Source: Limimaricola sp.
GTDB taxonomy: Bacteria; Pseudomonadota; Alphaproteobacteria; Rhodobacterales; Rhodobacteraceae
Direction of reading: 5' to 3'
DNA length: 64,000 bases
NCBI RefSeq assembly: GCF_016125575.1
Contig: NZ_WGLM01000004.1
Span: 498,501-562,500, forward strand
The notes beneath the pieces were generated by a model. That model was not told the DNA's origin. It saw only the letters and a program-made list of their open reading frames with translations, and did no database searches. Of the stretch, positions 27,204-36,457 are shown one piece after another; the stretch's first letter is position 1; each line of letters begins with the position of its first letter. A program made the position numbers and the translations under genes.

Positions 27204-28462
27204 TGCTCTGGGGTGTGCCACTCCGCCGGTTTCACGTCGTTGCGCCGCAGCCGCAGCGCAAGGCCCAGTGCCACGCCGACGCCGATGGCCAGCGTCAGGT
27301 TTGCCACTACCGTCAGTGTCAATGTCAGCAGCAAAAGCACCCGGTCCGACACGCGCGCCTGCATGTAGCTGCGCCATTTGTGCGGCTCTGACATGTTCCA
27401 CGCGGTCAGGATAAGAAGGCCCGCCAGCGCCGGCATGGCAAGGTGACCCGCCAGCGGCGCGGCAACCCACATCACCACCAGTACCGTCGCCGCATGTACC
27501 ATTCCGGCGACCGGGGTGCGCCCGCCCGCCCGCACATTGGTGGCGGTGCGCGCGATCGCACCAGTTACCGGCATCCCGCCGAACAGGGCGGAGCCCATGT
27601 TGGCAAAACCCTGCGCGGCGACCTCGGCATTGGGCCGGTGACGCGCGTCGATCATCCGGTCGGCGACCATCGCCGAAAGCAGCGATTCGACGGCCGCAAG
27701 AAATGCGATGATCAGGGCGGAGGGAATAAGTTCGCGCAGCTTTTCGAGCGACAGGTCGGGCAGGGCGGGCGCGGGAAGGGTGCGCGGCAGCTCGCCAAAC
27801 CGTGACACGATGCTGTCGACTGGCAGTCCCAGCGCCCAGACCACGCCCGAGGTCAACGCAACGGCGACGATCAGGCCCGGAAGGCGGGGGGCCGCGCGGC
27901 GGAAGGCCACGATCAGCACCATCGTGATCAGCCCGACAGCCAGCGTTTCCGGGCGTAGCGAACCGCGCGCCGCCCAAAGCGCCGCGACCTTGGGAAAGAA
28001 ATCGGCCGGGACATGTGTTGCCGACAGGCCCAGCAGATCCTGCACCTGGCTGGTCGCGATGATGATGGCGATGCCGATGGTAAAGCCGTTGACCACCGCC
28101 TCGGGGATGTAGGCAATCAGGTTGCCAACGCGCAGGTAGCCCGCCACGACAAGGATCGCCCCGGCCATCAGCGTCGCCGCGACCAGTCCCCCATAGCCAT
28201 GTGCGGCGATCACCCCGTAGACGACGACGATGAACGCGCCGGTTGGTCCGCCGATCTGCACCTTGCTGCCACCCAGCGCAGAAATCAGGAATCCGCCGAT
28301 GATCGCGGTGATCAGGCCCTTGCCGGGATCCGCGCCCGAGGCGATGGCGATCGCAAGGCTAAGCGGCAGCGCAACCATCGCGACGGTGATGCCGGCCAGA
28401 ACGTCATGGGGAAGTGTCGCCCGATCATAGGAACGGACGGTGTGCAGAATCTCGGGACGCAT
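27200..28462 (-). CDS. SulP-family anion transporter lacking a STAS domain
   Basis: A 420-residue transporter with about ten to twelve membrane segments. The N-terminal D.LAGITVAMVALPLSLA, GGSKVQIGGPTGAFIV and PVTGAIARTATNVRAGG are SulP hallmarks. The protein ends at the last membrane helix (ALRLRRNDVKPAEWHTPEH), without the cytoplasmic STAS domain of typical members (about 550 residues). Substrate may be sulfate, bicarbonate or another anion. Confidence 0.9.
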   Translation of the reverse strand: MRPEILHTVRSYDRATLPHDVLAGITVAMVALPLSLAIAIASGADPGKGLITAIIGGFLISALGGSKVQIGGPTGAFIVVVYGVIAAHGYGGLVAATLMAGAILVVAGYLRVGNLIAYIPEAVVNGFTIGIAIIIATSQVQDLLGLSATHVPADFFPKVAALWAARGSLRPETLAVGLITMVLIVAFRRAAPRLPGLIVAVALTSGVVWALGLPVDSIVSRFGELPRTLPAPALPDLSLEKLRELIPSALIIAFLAAVESLLSAMVADRMIDARHRPNAEVAAQGFANMGSALFGGMPVTGAIARTATNVRAGGRTPVAGMVHAATVLVVMWVAAPLAGHLAMPALAGLLILTAWNMSEPHKWRSYMQARVSDRVLLLLTLTLTVVANLTLAIGVGVALGLALRLRRNDVKPAEWHTPEH

Positions 28463-28540
28463 GAAAACATACCAATGCTTAGGGGTGTGTCGTCTGCTTA
28501 CGCCTGACCGGACGAAGTTTCCAGACGCCTCGCCCGGGGA

Positions 28541-29908
28541 CTATTCTGCGGCTTGTGCGGGTGTTGCGGCATGCACGATCGCACGGCGGCGGCGGATCGC
28601 GTCGGCCACGAATAGCCGTGACAAGGCGTGATACAGCGGATGCGGCGCCAGCACCCGGCTAACCCCGTAGCCCAGCATCGAGGCTGCCATCACCGGCACA
28701 ACGTTATCGTGGTTGCCGGTCATCTCGACGATGATGACGAAGGCGGTCATCGGCGCCTGCACGACGCCCGCGAAATAGCCCGCCATCCCCAGCACCGCGG
28801 CCAGAGTAATGGACGAGCCGAAAATCACTCCCAGCGTGCTGCCAAGGCCAGCACCAACGGCCAGCGACGGCGCGAAGAGGCCACCGGGAATGCCCGACAC
28901 GGTCGAGGCCAGCGTCGCGAAGAACTTGGCTAGAAAGAACACCGCGGGCAGGTGCGTGCCCTCGACGGCAAGTCGCGCCTGTTCGTAGCCGGTGCCGAAG
29001 GTCAGCCCGCCGGTCGCCACGCCCAGCACCGCCACGACGAGGCCCGCAACGCCTGCCACCGCGACCAGCATCCAGCGCGACTTGCCCGCGCGCCAGCGCC
29101 GGATCCGTTGCACAAGCCAGACCGTGCCGCGGCTGAAAAGGCCACCCAGCGCCCCGCCGATGACCCCGCAGGTGATGACCAGCGGCCAATCGCCCGGAAA
29201 GGCCGCGGTGTGATGGGCGTACCCGAAATAGCTGTAGCTGCCGACCAGCGCCAGCGAGGCAACACCGGCGATGATCACCGCCGACAGCACCGTGCCGTTG
29301 GTGCGCGCCTGGTAGCTGCGGCTCATTTCCTCGATGGCAAAGACAACACCGGCCAGCGGCGTGTTGAAGGCCGCGGCGATGCCTGCTGCCGAACCGGCAA
29401 GGATCAGGCCGCGGGAATGTGACATGCCGCCGATCCGGGCAGATTGCTGCATCAGTGCCGCACCGACCTGCACCGTCGGCCCCTCGCGCCCGATCGAGGC
29501 GCCGGTGCCAAGGCCTACCACCGTCAGGGCGATCTTGCCAAAGACCATCCGCAGCGACAGGTATCCGCCCTTGTCGGGGTCCTCGCGCAGCGCGCGCGCG
29601 GCGATCGCCTGCGGAATGCCACTGCCTTGTGAACCGGGAAAATATACCTCGCCCATCCACGCGCAGAAGATGAAGCCAAGCGGCGTGACCAGCAACGGCA
29701 GGTATTGCCATTCGCTGCCATGCTGGCCGGACATGCCGTGGAAGAAGCCCTGCGCAAGGTCGGCGACATGGGCAAACGCCGCGCTGATCGCGCCGATCGC
29801 CAGTGCGCCCGCCCAGAAGACCAGCCGTGTGCGCCAGAGGCGCGGTGAGGTCATCAGCCGGCGTGATCGCCGGAAGGCTGCAAACTGGTAACCGCGTGGG
29901 CCCTTCAT
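28541..29908 (-). CDS. clcA: ClC-family chloride/proton antiporter
   Basis: A 455-residue membrane protein. The chloride-binding signatures GSGIP (95-99), GREGPT (140-145, with gate glutamate E142) and GGLFAPSL are present. E194 in FAIEEM matches the proton glutamate of E. coli ClcA, so an antiporter rather than a channel is likely. The ATG at 29908 is chosen. Upstream codons are not family-like. Lies 78 bp from the SulP gene, same strand. Confidence 0.93.
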   Translation of the reverse strand: MKGPRGYQFAAFRRSRRLMTSPRLWRTRLVFWAGALAIGAISAAFAHVADLAQGFFHGMSGQHGSEWQYLPLLVTPLGFIFCAWMGEVYFPGSQGSGIPQAIAARALREDPDKGGYLSLRMVFGKIALTVVGLGTGASIGREGPTVQVGAALMQQSARIGGMSHSRGLILAGSAAGIAAAFNTPLAGVVFAIEEMSRSYQARTNGTVLSAVIIAGVASLALVGSYSYFGYAHHTAAFPGDWPLVITCGVIGGALGGLFSRGTVWLVQRIRRWRAGKSRWMLVAVAGVAGLVVAVLGVATGGLTFGTGYEQARLAVEGTHLPAVFFLAKFFATLASTVSGIPGGLFAPSLAVGAGLGSTLGVIFGSSITLAAVLGMAGYFAGVVQAPMTAFVIIVEMTGNHDNVVPVMAASMLGYGVSRVLAPHPLYHALSRLFVADAIRRRRAIVHAATPAQAAE

Positions 29909-30028
29909 CGCACGTTCCCTTCCTTCGCGCGTCGGATGCACCGACTGTGCGGCAGGTGCAAGGCCGAAGGCCGACAATTCCTGCCAATCACCGACCTGTG
30001 CGCGACAGATGCAACGCCAGAACGACAA

Positions 30029-30056
30029 ACCCCCGCAGGCTTGGGCCAACGGGGGT
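30029..30056 (-). terminator. Probable terminator of rpsU
   Basis: A 7-bp stem (30029-30035 with 30050-30056) with a 14-base loop that can partly pair. Reading on the minus strand, three T residues follow. It starts 32 bp after the rpsU stop. Confidence 0.6.
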
Positions 30057-30088
30057 CGTTTCAGTCACATCACGTCGTAAGGGATGCC

Positions 30089-30295
30089 TTAAAGCAGCCC
30101 CTCGCGCTGCAGTTTCTTGCGGGCGAGTTTGCGCTGGCGGCGGATCGCCTCGGCCTTCTCGCGCGCTTTCTTGACGGAGGGTTTCTCGAAATGCTGCTTG
30201 AGCTTCATTTCGCGGAACACGCCTTCGCGCTGCAACTTCTTCTTCAGGGCCCGCAGGGCCTGATCGACGTTGTTGTCACGAACACTTACCTGCAT
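30089..30295 (-). CDS. rpsU: 30S ribosomal protein S21
   Basis: A 68-residue S21 beginning [20 protein letters not shown], strongly basic, family length. It acts in the small subunit near the 16S rRNA 3' end. Monocistronic between a promoter and a terminator. Confidence 0.96.
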   Translation of the reverse strand: MQVSVRDNNVDQALRALKKKLQREGVFREMKLKQHFEKPSVKKAREKAEAIRRQRKLARKKLQREGLL

Positions 30296-30348
30296 GTGGT
30301 TTTCACCACCTCTCTAAGTTGGATTTGCAAAAATTGCAGGAGGTGGCC

Positions 30349-30376
30349 GTATAGCAAAGGCCCCCTATCTTGTCTA
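30349..30376 (-). promoter_or_regulatory. Probable sigma-70 promoter of rpsU
   Basis: On the minus strand TAGACA (30376-30371) and TATACG (30354-30349) are separated by 16 bp, 53 bp from the rpsU start. Confidence 0.5.
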
Positions 30377-30402
30377 GGGTTCGTCCCAGAAGGAGCAAAC
30401 CC

Positions 30403-31107
30403 ATGTCAGAGCCCCGCATCGACCCCGCCAAGGACGCGCTTCTGGACGCGATTCTGCCGCATGTGGTCTTTGACGGCTGGGCCCCGCGCGCCTTTGATGC
30501 AGCGGTGGCACAGGTGGGGATGGATGCGGCCCATGCCCGCACTTTGTGCCCGCGCGGCGCGGTGGACCTTGCCATCGCCTATCACCAGCGCGGCGACGCC
30601 GCCATGCTGGCCGCGCTGCACAAGGCCGACATGTCGGCGTTGCGCTACTCGGAAAAGGTGTCCCGCGCGATCCGTCTGCGGCTTGATGCCATCGACGACA
30701 AGGAGGTGGTGCGCCGCGGCACCGCGCTTTTCGCGCTGCCGCATCTCGCGGCCGATGGCGCGCGGCTGGTCTGGGGCACGGCAGACCTGATCTGGGACGC
30801 GCTGGGCGACACGTCGGACGATGTGAACTGGTATTCCAAGCGGGCCATCCTGTCGGCTGTCTATGCCTCCTGCGTGCTTTACTGGCTGGGCGACCAGAGC
30901 GAGGGAGCCACCGCGACCGACGCCTTCATCGCCCGCCGGATCGAGAACGTGATGCAGGTGGAAAAAGCCAAGGCGCAGGCGCGCGGAAACCGCTTCCTTG
31001 GCCCGCTGGTCAAGCAGGCCGAGGGGCTGATGTCGCGGATCAAGGCGCCGCCGCGGATGCCGCCGGTGGACCTGCCCGGCATCTGGGCGCCGCGCGGCCA
31101 GCCCTGA
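30403..31107 (+). CDS. COQ9-family protein
   Basis: A 234-residue protein. COQ9 proteins bind lipids and assist the COQ7-type hydroxylase in ubiquinone synthesis in mitochondria and alphaproteobacteria. Seen are DALLDAILPHVVFDGW, an N-terminal TetR-like helical part, and the C-terminal DVNWYSKRAILSAVYAS, typical of the family. AAGGAG precedes the ATG. Divergent from rpsU. Confidence 0.9.
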   Translation: MSEPRIDPAKDALLDAILPHVVFDGWAPRAFDAAVAQVGMDAAHARTLCPRGAVDLAIAYHQRGDAAMLAALHKADMSALRYSEKVSRAIRLRLDAIDDKEVVRRGTALFALPHLAADGARLVWGTADLIWDALGDTSDDVNWYSKRAILSAVYASCVLYWLGDQSEGATATDAFIARRIENVMQVEKAKAQARGNRFLGPLVKQAEGLMSRIKAPPRMPPVDLPGIWAPRGQP

Positions 31108-31267
31108 GCCCGCGACAAGCTGCCGATCCGGCGGTGCGCAACCCGAAACCTTGTTCAGGGCGCGGCTTTGCGCGATCAAGTGGCGGGCAGCGGGGCGCGT
31201 TCGTGCGGATGGGCCATGCCATGATGCGCCGAATGACGGTGCGACCCACGCGAAAGGATCAGTGACG

Positions 31268-32251
31268 ATGACAAAGACGATGCGCGCGGTTGAAATCTCC
31301 CGTCCCGGCGGCCCCGAGGTGTTGACCATGGTGGACCGTCCGGTGCCCGAACCCGGCCACGGACAAGTGCTGATCCGGGTGGACTATGCAGGCGTCAACC
31401 GCCCCGACGCGCTGCAGCGCGCAGGGGCCTATGCCCCGCCGCCCGGCGCCTCGGACCTGCCGGGGCTGGAGGCGGCGGGCGAGGTCGTGGCGACAGGCCC
31501 CGGCGTGACATGGCCCGCGGTGGGCGACAAGGTCTGCGCGCTGCTGCCCGGTGGCGGCTATGCGCAGTTCGTGGTGACCCCGGCCGCCCACTGCCTGCCC
31601 GTGCCGCAGGGCATGGACATGCGCGCCGCGGCCTGCCTGCCCGAAACCTTCTTCACCGTCTGGTCCAACGTCTTCATGCGCGCGGGCCTGCAGGCAGGCG
31701 AAAGGTTTCTTGTCCATGGCGGATCGAGTGGCATCGGCACCACGGCAATTCAGCTGGCCCGCGCCAAGGGCGCGCGCGTGTTCGCGACCGCCGGATCGGA
31801 CGAGAAATGCGCGGTCTGTGTGTCGCTTGGCGCCGAGGCGGCCATCAACTATCGAGAGGCCGATTTCGTGGAAGAGATGAAGGCCCGCGGCGGGGCCGAT
31901 GTCATCCTCGACATGGTCGGCGGCGATTACGTGGCGCGCAACCTTGCCGCGCTCGCCGACGATGGGCGGCTGGTGCAGATCGCCTTTCTGCAGGGCCCGA
32001 AGGTCACGGTGAACCTCGCACCGCTGATGATGCGGCGACTGACGCTGACCGGCTCTACCCTCAGACCGCAATCGGAGCTCGCCAAGGCGCGCATAGCCGC
32101 GGCGCTGCGCACCGAGGTCTGGCCGCTGCTCGATGCCGGCCGCATCGCGCCGGTGATGGATAGCGATTTCCCGCTGGGCGAGGCCGCCGCCGCCCATGCT
32201 CGCCTCGAGGACGGCGCGCATATCGGCAAGATCGTGCTGAAGGTCGGTTGA
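31268..32251 (+). CDS. NAD(P)H-quinone oxidoreductase, PIG3-like
   Basis: A 327-residue zinc-independent medium-chain dehydrogenase. MRAVEISRPGGPEVL, DYAGVNRPDALQRAG.Y.PPPGASD and the NADPH-binding HGGSSGIGTTAIQLA are typical of the PIG3/TIGR02824 quinone reductases. An in-frame ATG at 31280 is an alternative start. AAAGGA lies upstream. Confidence 0.92.
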   Translation: MTKTMRAVEISRPGGPEVLTMVDRPVPEPGHGQVLIRVDYAGVNRPDALQRAGAYAPPPGASDLPGLEAAGEVVATGPGVTWPAVGDKVCALLPGGGYAQFVVTPAAHCLPVPQGMDMRAAACLPETFFTVWSNVFMRAGLQAGERFLVHGGSSGIGTTAIQLARAKGARVFATAGSDEKCAVCVSLGAEAAINYREADFVEEMKARGGADVILDMVGGDYVARNLAALADDGRLVQIAFLQGPKVTVNLAPLMMRRLTLTGSTLRPQSELAKARIAAALRTEVWPLLDAGRIAPVMDSDFPLGEAAAAHARLEDGAHIGKIVLKVG

Positions 32252-32319
32252 TATCGGTCAAGGCCGGGCGGCGCCCGTTCCGCTAGGTTAGGCTTTGCCC
32301 AGCCAAGCGGAGGAAAAAG

Positions 32320-32778
32320 ATGACCAAGTCGAACTTCACGATCCTCGACGGCTTTCCCGCCGACGTGGTGGCGATCGAGGCGCATGGCGAAATCACCCGC
32401 GCCGATTATGAACAGACGCTGATCCCGTTGATCGAGGCGCGCATCAAGGCCGAGGGCAAGATAAAGCTCTTCTACCTGATCGCACGCGATTTCGCCGGCT
32501 ACACGGTCAGCGCGATGTGGGACGACACGCGCCTTGGCCTGTCGCACCTGCGCGACTTTGCCCGCGTGGCGCTGGTGACCGATGTGGGCTGGATCCGCAA
32601 CGGCGCGCGCATGTTCGCGCCACTGATCCCGGCGCCGGTCCATGTGTTTGCGCTGTCCGAACGCCACCAGGCCGAGGAATGGGTCAAGGCGCCCGGCAAC
32701 GAACCGCCGCACGAACCCGGCGTCGATGTCACCCACAAGCTGCAGACGATGGAAGACTTCCAGTCCGAAGAGCCGTAA
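32320..32778 (+). CDS. SpoIIAA-like (STAS-fold) protein
   Basis: A 152-residue cytoplasmic protein matching the SpoIIAA-like/STAS group of small soluble proteins (VVAIEAHGEITRADYEQTL, KLFYLIARDF, W.D...GL.HL..F.RVALVTDV.WI). The role is unknown. AGCGGAGG precedes the ATG. The nearby SulP lacks a STAS domain, but the two genes are 3.9 kb apart on opposite strands and a partnership is speculative. Confidence 0.82.
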   Translation: MTKSNFTILDGFPADVVAIEAHGEITRADYEQTLIPLIEARIKAEGKIKLFYLIARDFAGYTVSAMWDDTRLGLSHLRDFARVALVTDVGWIRNGARMFAPLIPAPVHVFALSERHQAEEWVKAPGNEPPHEPGVDVTHKLQTMEDFQSEEP

Positions 32779-32858
32779 TTGCGGGATGCCCATCGCCTGC
32801 CCGATTGCCGCAGCAGGACGGCGCGGCTAGGGTCGTGCCGCTTGGACAAGAGGCCCGC

Positions 32859-33299
32859 ATGACCACCCACCGCGACATCCCCTTTTCACTGACCGGCATC
32901 GACCATGTCGTGTTTCTGGTCGATGATCTGGACCGGGCCGTGACCTTTTACCGCGAGGTTCTGGGCTGCCCGCCCGGCTATTCCTACCCCGGGCTGGGGA
33001 TGGAGCAGGTCTGGGCCGGATCTTCGCTGATCGTGCTGTGGGACACGACCCATCCCGGCGCGGCAGGGGCCGTGCCGCCTGTCGCTGGCGGGCGCAACGT
33101 CGATCATGTCTGCATCGCCACCGGTCCGTTTGAACATGACGCATTGCGCGCCCACCTCGCCCGGCACAACGTCGCAATCGAGCGCGAGGCGATGCATGGC
33201 GGTGCGCGCGGCATGGGCCATTCGTTCTACATCCGCGACCCCTTCGGCAACAAACTCGAAATCAAGGGCCCCGCCGAATACCCCGACGGCCGCACCTGA
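32859..33299 (+). CDS. VOC-family (glyoxalase fold) protein
   Basis: A 146-residue protein with two beta-alpha-beta-beta-beta modules. IDHVVFLVDDLDRAVTFYREVLG opens the first. The second has VDHVCIA and ends FYIRDPFGNKLEIKGP. Metal ligands plausible from H and E in these motifs. Reaction unknown. Confidence 0.88.
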   Translation: MTTHRDIPFSLTGIDHVVFLVDDLDRAVTFYREVLGCPPGYSYPGLGMEQVWAGSSLIVLWDTTHPGAAGAVPPVAGGRNVDHVCIATGPFEHDALRAHLARHNVAIEREAMHGGARGMGHSFYIRDPFGNKLEIKGPAEYPDGRT

Positions 33300-33308
33300 C
33301 ACGGCCGC

Positions 33309-33941
33309 CTACCGCACCGGCGCGAACCGGGCACCGTCCAGCGTGCAGTCGCGTGCCACGTCCGCGCCGCAGGCGCGCAATTGCAGGTCGCGGGTCAGGC
33401 AGATGCGCGCCTCCTGAATATAGCCCGACTGGCAGGTGATGGTGATCATGTTCCCCGTCATCCCCGGATTGTCGCGCAAGAACGCCTCTTCGACGACATG
33501 GGCAGGCAGCACCACCTCGCCTGTCAGTTTGCGAAACACCGGTGGCCGCACGACCGTGGCATAGGCCTGCCGCGCCAGCGCGTAATAGTCGTGCGGTGTC
33601 AAACCGCTGCAGCTGCCATGCGCCTGCCACTCGTGCCAGGCCAGCCCCGGGGTGCCCATGATGTCGGCCATCGCGGCCGTCTCAGCGCGGCCGGGCGCAG
33701 CAAAGCGGCTGCGACAATCCTGCGGATAGCCGTGGGCATATTGCGGCCAAAGCCCGTGCAGCAGCCAGCCATTGCCGCGCCCCGCCTCGCATTGCGGCGA
33801 GCCGCGCGCATCGCCCTGCAGCGCGCACCAGTCAGGCGACCACGACAACGACATGACGTAGTAATCGAAACGCCCCGGCACATCCTCGGCGCGGGCAGTA
33901 CTGGCGGCGGCGATCAGCAGGGCGGCAATCAGGCGCAACAT
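33309..33941 (-). CDS. Secreted ribonuclease T2
   Basis: A 210-residue protein with a signal peptide (cleavage near ARA/ED, residue 18-19). The active-site blocks are complete: LHGLWPQ with H62 and WHEWQAHGSC with H103, E104 and H108. Eight or more cysteines suggest disulfides, fitting periplasmic or extracellular action on RNA with cyclic-phosphate intermediates. Confidence 0.93.
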   Translation of the reverse strand: MLRLIAALLIAAASTARAEDVPGRFDYYVMSLSWSPDWCALQGDARGSPQCEAGRGNGWLLHGLWPQYAHGYPQDCRSRFAAPGRAETAAMADIMGTPGLAWHEWQAHGSCSGLTPHDYYALARQAYATVVRPPVFRKLTGEVVLPAHVVEEAFLRDNPGMTGNMITITCQSGYIQEARICLTRDLQLRACGADVARDCTLDGARFAPVR

Positions 33942-34066
33942 TTGTTCTTTTCTCCGTAACTCCGCCCGACTATATAGCCCCCAAGTTCCCCGACAACGTG
34001 AACCCGGCCGGAAACGGTCTGCCCCCTCAAGGGCGCGGGGAAGTCTTGTTCACAAGGAGACGTCTT

Positions 34067-34861
34067 ATGTCCGACAAACCGATCATGGCCCGCGCCACCG
34101 CCGTCTGGCTGGTGGACAACACCACCCTCAGCTTCCGGCAGATCGCCGACTTCTGCGGCATGCATGAACTCGAGGTGCAGGGCATCGCCGACGGGGACGT
34201 GGCTGCGGGCGTCAAGGGTTTCGACCCGATCGCCAACAACCAGCTGACCGCCGAGGAAATCGCCACCGGCGAGAAAAACCCGCTGCACAAGCTGAAGCTG
34301 AAGTTCAACGCCGCCGCCGTGGGCGAGGAAAAGCGCCGCGGTCCGCGCTACACGCCGCTGTCCAAGCGGCAGGACCGGCCGGCCGCCATTCTGTGGCTGG
34401 TCAAGTTCCACCCTGAACTGTCCGACGGTCAGGTCTCGAAACTGGTCGGCACCACCAAGCCGACCATCCAGGCGATCCGCGACCGGACCCACTGGAACAT
34501 CGGCTCGATCGACCCGATCGACCCGGTCGCGCTGGGCCTGTGCAAGCAGTCCGAGCTGGACGCCGCCGTGCAGAAGGCCAACGCCAAGAAGGCCCGCGAG
34601 GGCGGCGTGATGTCGGACGACGAACGGCGCAAGCTGGTCTCGACCGAGCAGAGCCTTGGCATGGCACCCGAACCGCGGATGCCCACCGCCATCGCCGGCC
34701 TCGAAACCTTCACGCTCTCTGATAGCGAAAGCGACAGCAAGGAAGAGGCCGAGGACCCGCGCGACAGCAAGGCTGACTTCTCGGACGCCGAAAGCTTCTT
34801 CAACCTGCCCGAAGGCGACGAGGACGACGACGAGGAAGACGACGCCAAATCGCGCCGCTGA
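34067..34861 (+). CDS. trcR: Cell cycle transcriptional regulator TrcR (DUF1013)
   Basis: A 264-residue alphaproteobacterial regulator. ARATAVWLVDNTTLSFRQIA...G is the first helix-turn-helix-like block, RYTPLSKRQDRPAAILWLVK with QVSKLVGTTKPTIQAIRDR the second. The C-terminus is highly acidic (about 230-262). AAGGAG precedes the ATG at 34067. The product name follows the family. The ancestral next gene appears to have been convergent recR. Confidence 0.88.
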   Translation: MSDKPIMARATAVWLVDNTTLSFRQIADFCGMHELEVQGIADGDVAAGVKGFDPIANNQLTAEEIATGEKNPLHKLKLKFNAAAVGEEKRRGPRYTPLSKRQDRPAAILWLVKFHPELSDGQVSKLVGTTKPTIQAIRDRTHWNIGSIDPIDPVALGLCKQSELDAAVQKANAKKAREGGVMSDDERRKLVSTEQSLGMAPEPRMPTAIAGLETFTLSDSESDSKEEAEDPRDSKADFSDAESFFNLPEGDEDDDEEDDAKSRR

Positions 34862-34868
34862 CCTGCCC

Positions 34869-34899
34869 GCTCAGAACGCCCGCCGGGCCTTGAAGGCGG
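34869..34899. repeat. 31-bp direct repeat, left copy (partial recR 3' end)
   Basis: Identical over 31 bp to 36458-36488. It contains the stop and the last nine codons of recR, cut off from the gene, eight bases after the trcR stop. Confidence 0.95.
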
Positions 34900-34907
34900 G
34901 CGGCTTC

Positions 34908-36356
34908 CTAAGGGTTGCACTCGATGAAGACGGTGAACGAGGTCGCAAGGTCGGCAAGCGCCTCGGGCGAAAGCCTGCTGTCGTCAACGGTCATTGCCGG
35001 CTGAACGCCGTTTACAGTCAAGAACAGTTTCGCGATCTCTCCCCGGATCGCGAAATTTACATTCTGGGGAATGTCGCCGATCGCGTCGGCAACGCGCTGA
35101 GCGTTGAGCTTGGCCACGACGACGCCGACGACAGACCCGTCCGCGGCCAGAACCGGACCACCGGAATTGCCCGGCTGAACCGGGGCTGTAATCTGCATCT
35201 CAATCGCGTTCCCACCCATGCCGGTCAGGCTGGAGACGGCGCCGCGCGTCACGTTGAGGCCGCCAAGGATGCCGCTAAGCGGAAAGCCTGCCACGGTCAC
35301 GTCCGAGTTTAGCCGCGCCGTTTGCGGAGCGAACCTCGCGACGCCCTGCTTGGTCGGTGCCGGCGTCCGCAACAGGGCAAGGTCGAACTCGGTTGAGGTC
35401 TGGACCAGCGTTGCCGGAGCATGGTCGACAAAGATGTGGCCGCATCCCTCCACCACATGGGCGTTTGTCAGCACCTCACCGCCCGCGTCGACATAGAACC
35501 CCGACCCCGACGACGGCGAAGCAGGTGGCGCGCTCTGGCCCGGCCCGGCGTTGTTGGCCACAGCCGTGTCGTTACCGTTCAGCGTTGGGTCGTCCAGCAG
35601 TGCCGCCAAGGTGCGAATCGACTGGTCAAGCAACCCGCCGGTGACGAACTGAATCGGCCTGCCGGCACCCATTGCGATCGAGGAGGAGACCATGCCGACA
35701 ACGTTTCTGTCCGCTGTGTCGGAGGACAGGATGACTGTTGACCACCAACCGCCGTGATTGTCCGAGCGCGTGTACATTGGCCGACCATCAGCCGCGAAGA
35801 CTGACGTGATCAGCAGGTGATCGTTCCGCACGACATAGGGCTCATGTGCCCCGGTGCCGAACCGCAGGGTGAAATCGTGCAGGCGCAGGGCCTGCGCCAG
35901 GCTGCCGCTCGTCATCGAGATGCGCAGCGCACCGCCCGCCGTGCTGAAGTTGGCGAAACCATCCGAGCCGGGATCAGTTCGGATGGTCTTTTCCGGCACG
36001 AGCAGTGACAGCGCGTAGGCAGGAAAATACCGTATCTGCCAGCCTTCGTCGGCCAGCGGTTTGAGGAATGTCAGGATGACATCGGCCGCATGGGCATTTT
36101 CCACCGGCGTGTTTGGGAAATTTTGATCGACATAGGCCTGCAGGGCGCGCTGGCTGAACGAGCCCCACGCCCCGTCAAGAAGGCCGGTATAAAACCCCTC
36201 GTAGGCCAGTGCCGTTTGCAGCATTCGCCGGTCATCCGGCGCGAAGGCACTCGCGTTGAAAGGCTGCCAGAGCAGGCTGTAGTCATTGGCGCGAGCAGGC
36301 GGTGCGGTCCATGATGCGACCGCACAGGTCAATAGAAGCGCCAGAAAACGCCACAT
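34908..36356 (-). CDS. Secreted trypsin-like serine protease with peptidoglycan-binding-like N-terminus
   Basis: A 482-residue protein. The start at 36356 has GGGAG eight bases upstream and gives a clean signal peptide (cleavage after PPARA, residue 23). About residues 40-80 resemble a peptidoglycan-binding repeat (YEGFYTGLLDGAWGSFSQRALQAY). A domain of unknown type follows (about 90-250). The C-terminal chymotrypsin fold (about 280-470) has LTNAHVVEGC, EFDLALLR and QPGNSGGPV carrying His, Asp and Ser. No PDZ domain. It is flanked by perfect 31-bp direct repeats and is visibly lower in G+C than its neighbours, suggesting insertion. Confidence 0.88.
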   Translation of the reverse strand: MWRFLALLLTCAVASWTAPPARANDYSLLWQPFNASAFAPDDRRMLQTALAYEGFYTGLLDGAWGSFSQRALQAYVDQNFPNTPVENAHAADVILTFLKPLADEGWQIRYFPAYALSLLVPEKTIRTDPGSDGFANFSTAGGALRISMTSGSLAQALRLHDFTLRFGTGAHEPYVVRNDHLLITSVFAADGRPMYTRSDNHGGWWSTVILSSDTADRNVVGMVSSSIAMGAGRPIQFVTGGLLDQSIRTLAALLDDPTLNGNDTAVANNAGPGQSAPPASPSSGSGFYVDAGGEVLTNAHVVEGCGHIFVDHAPATLVQTSTEFDLALLRTPAPTKQGVARFAPQTARLNSDVTVAGFPLSGILGGLNVTRGAVSSLTGMGGNAIEMQITAPVQPGNSGGPVLAADGSVVGVVVAKLNAQRVADAIGDIPQNVNFAIRGEIAKLFLTVNGVQPAMTVDDSRLSPEALADLATSFTVFIECNP

Positions 36357-36457
36357 GTCAGAAACTCCCATCACCGTGGGAAAGGTTTGCCCTTCGCCCC
36401 CTGTCGGTCAACGGGTTTGTCCGGACGCGCGATGTTTTTCCTGCGAAATGGGTCTTG

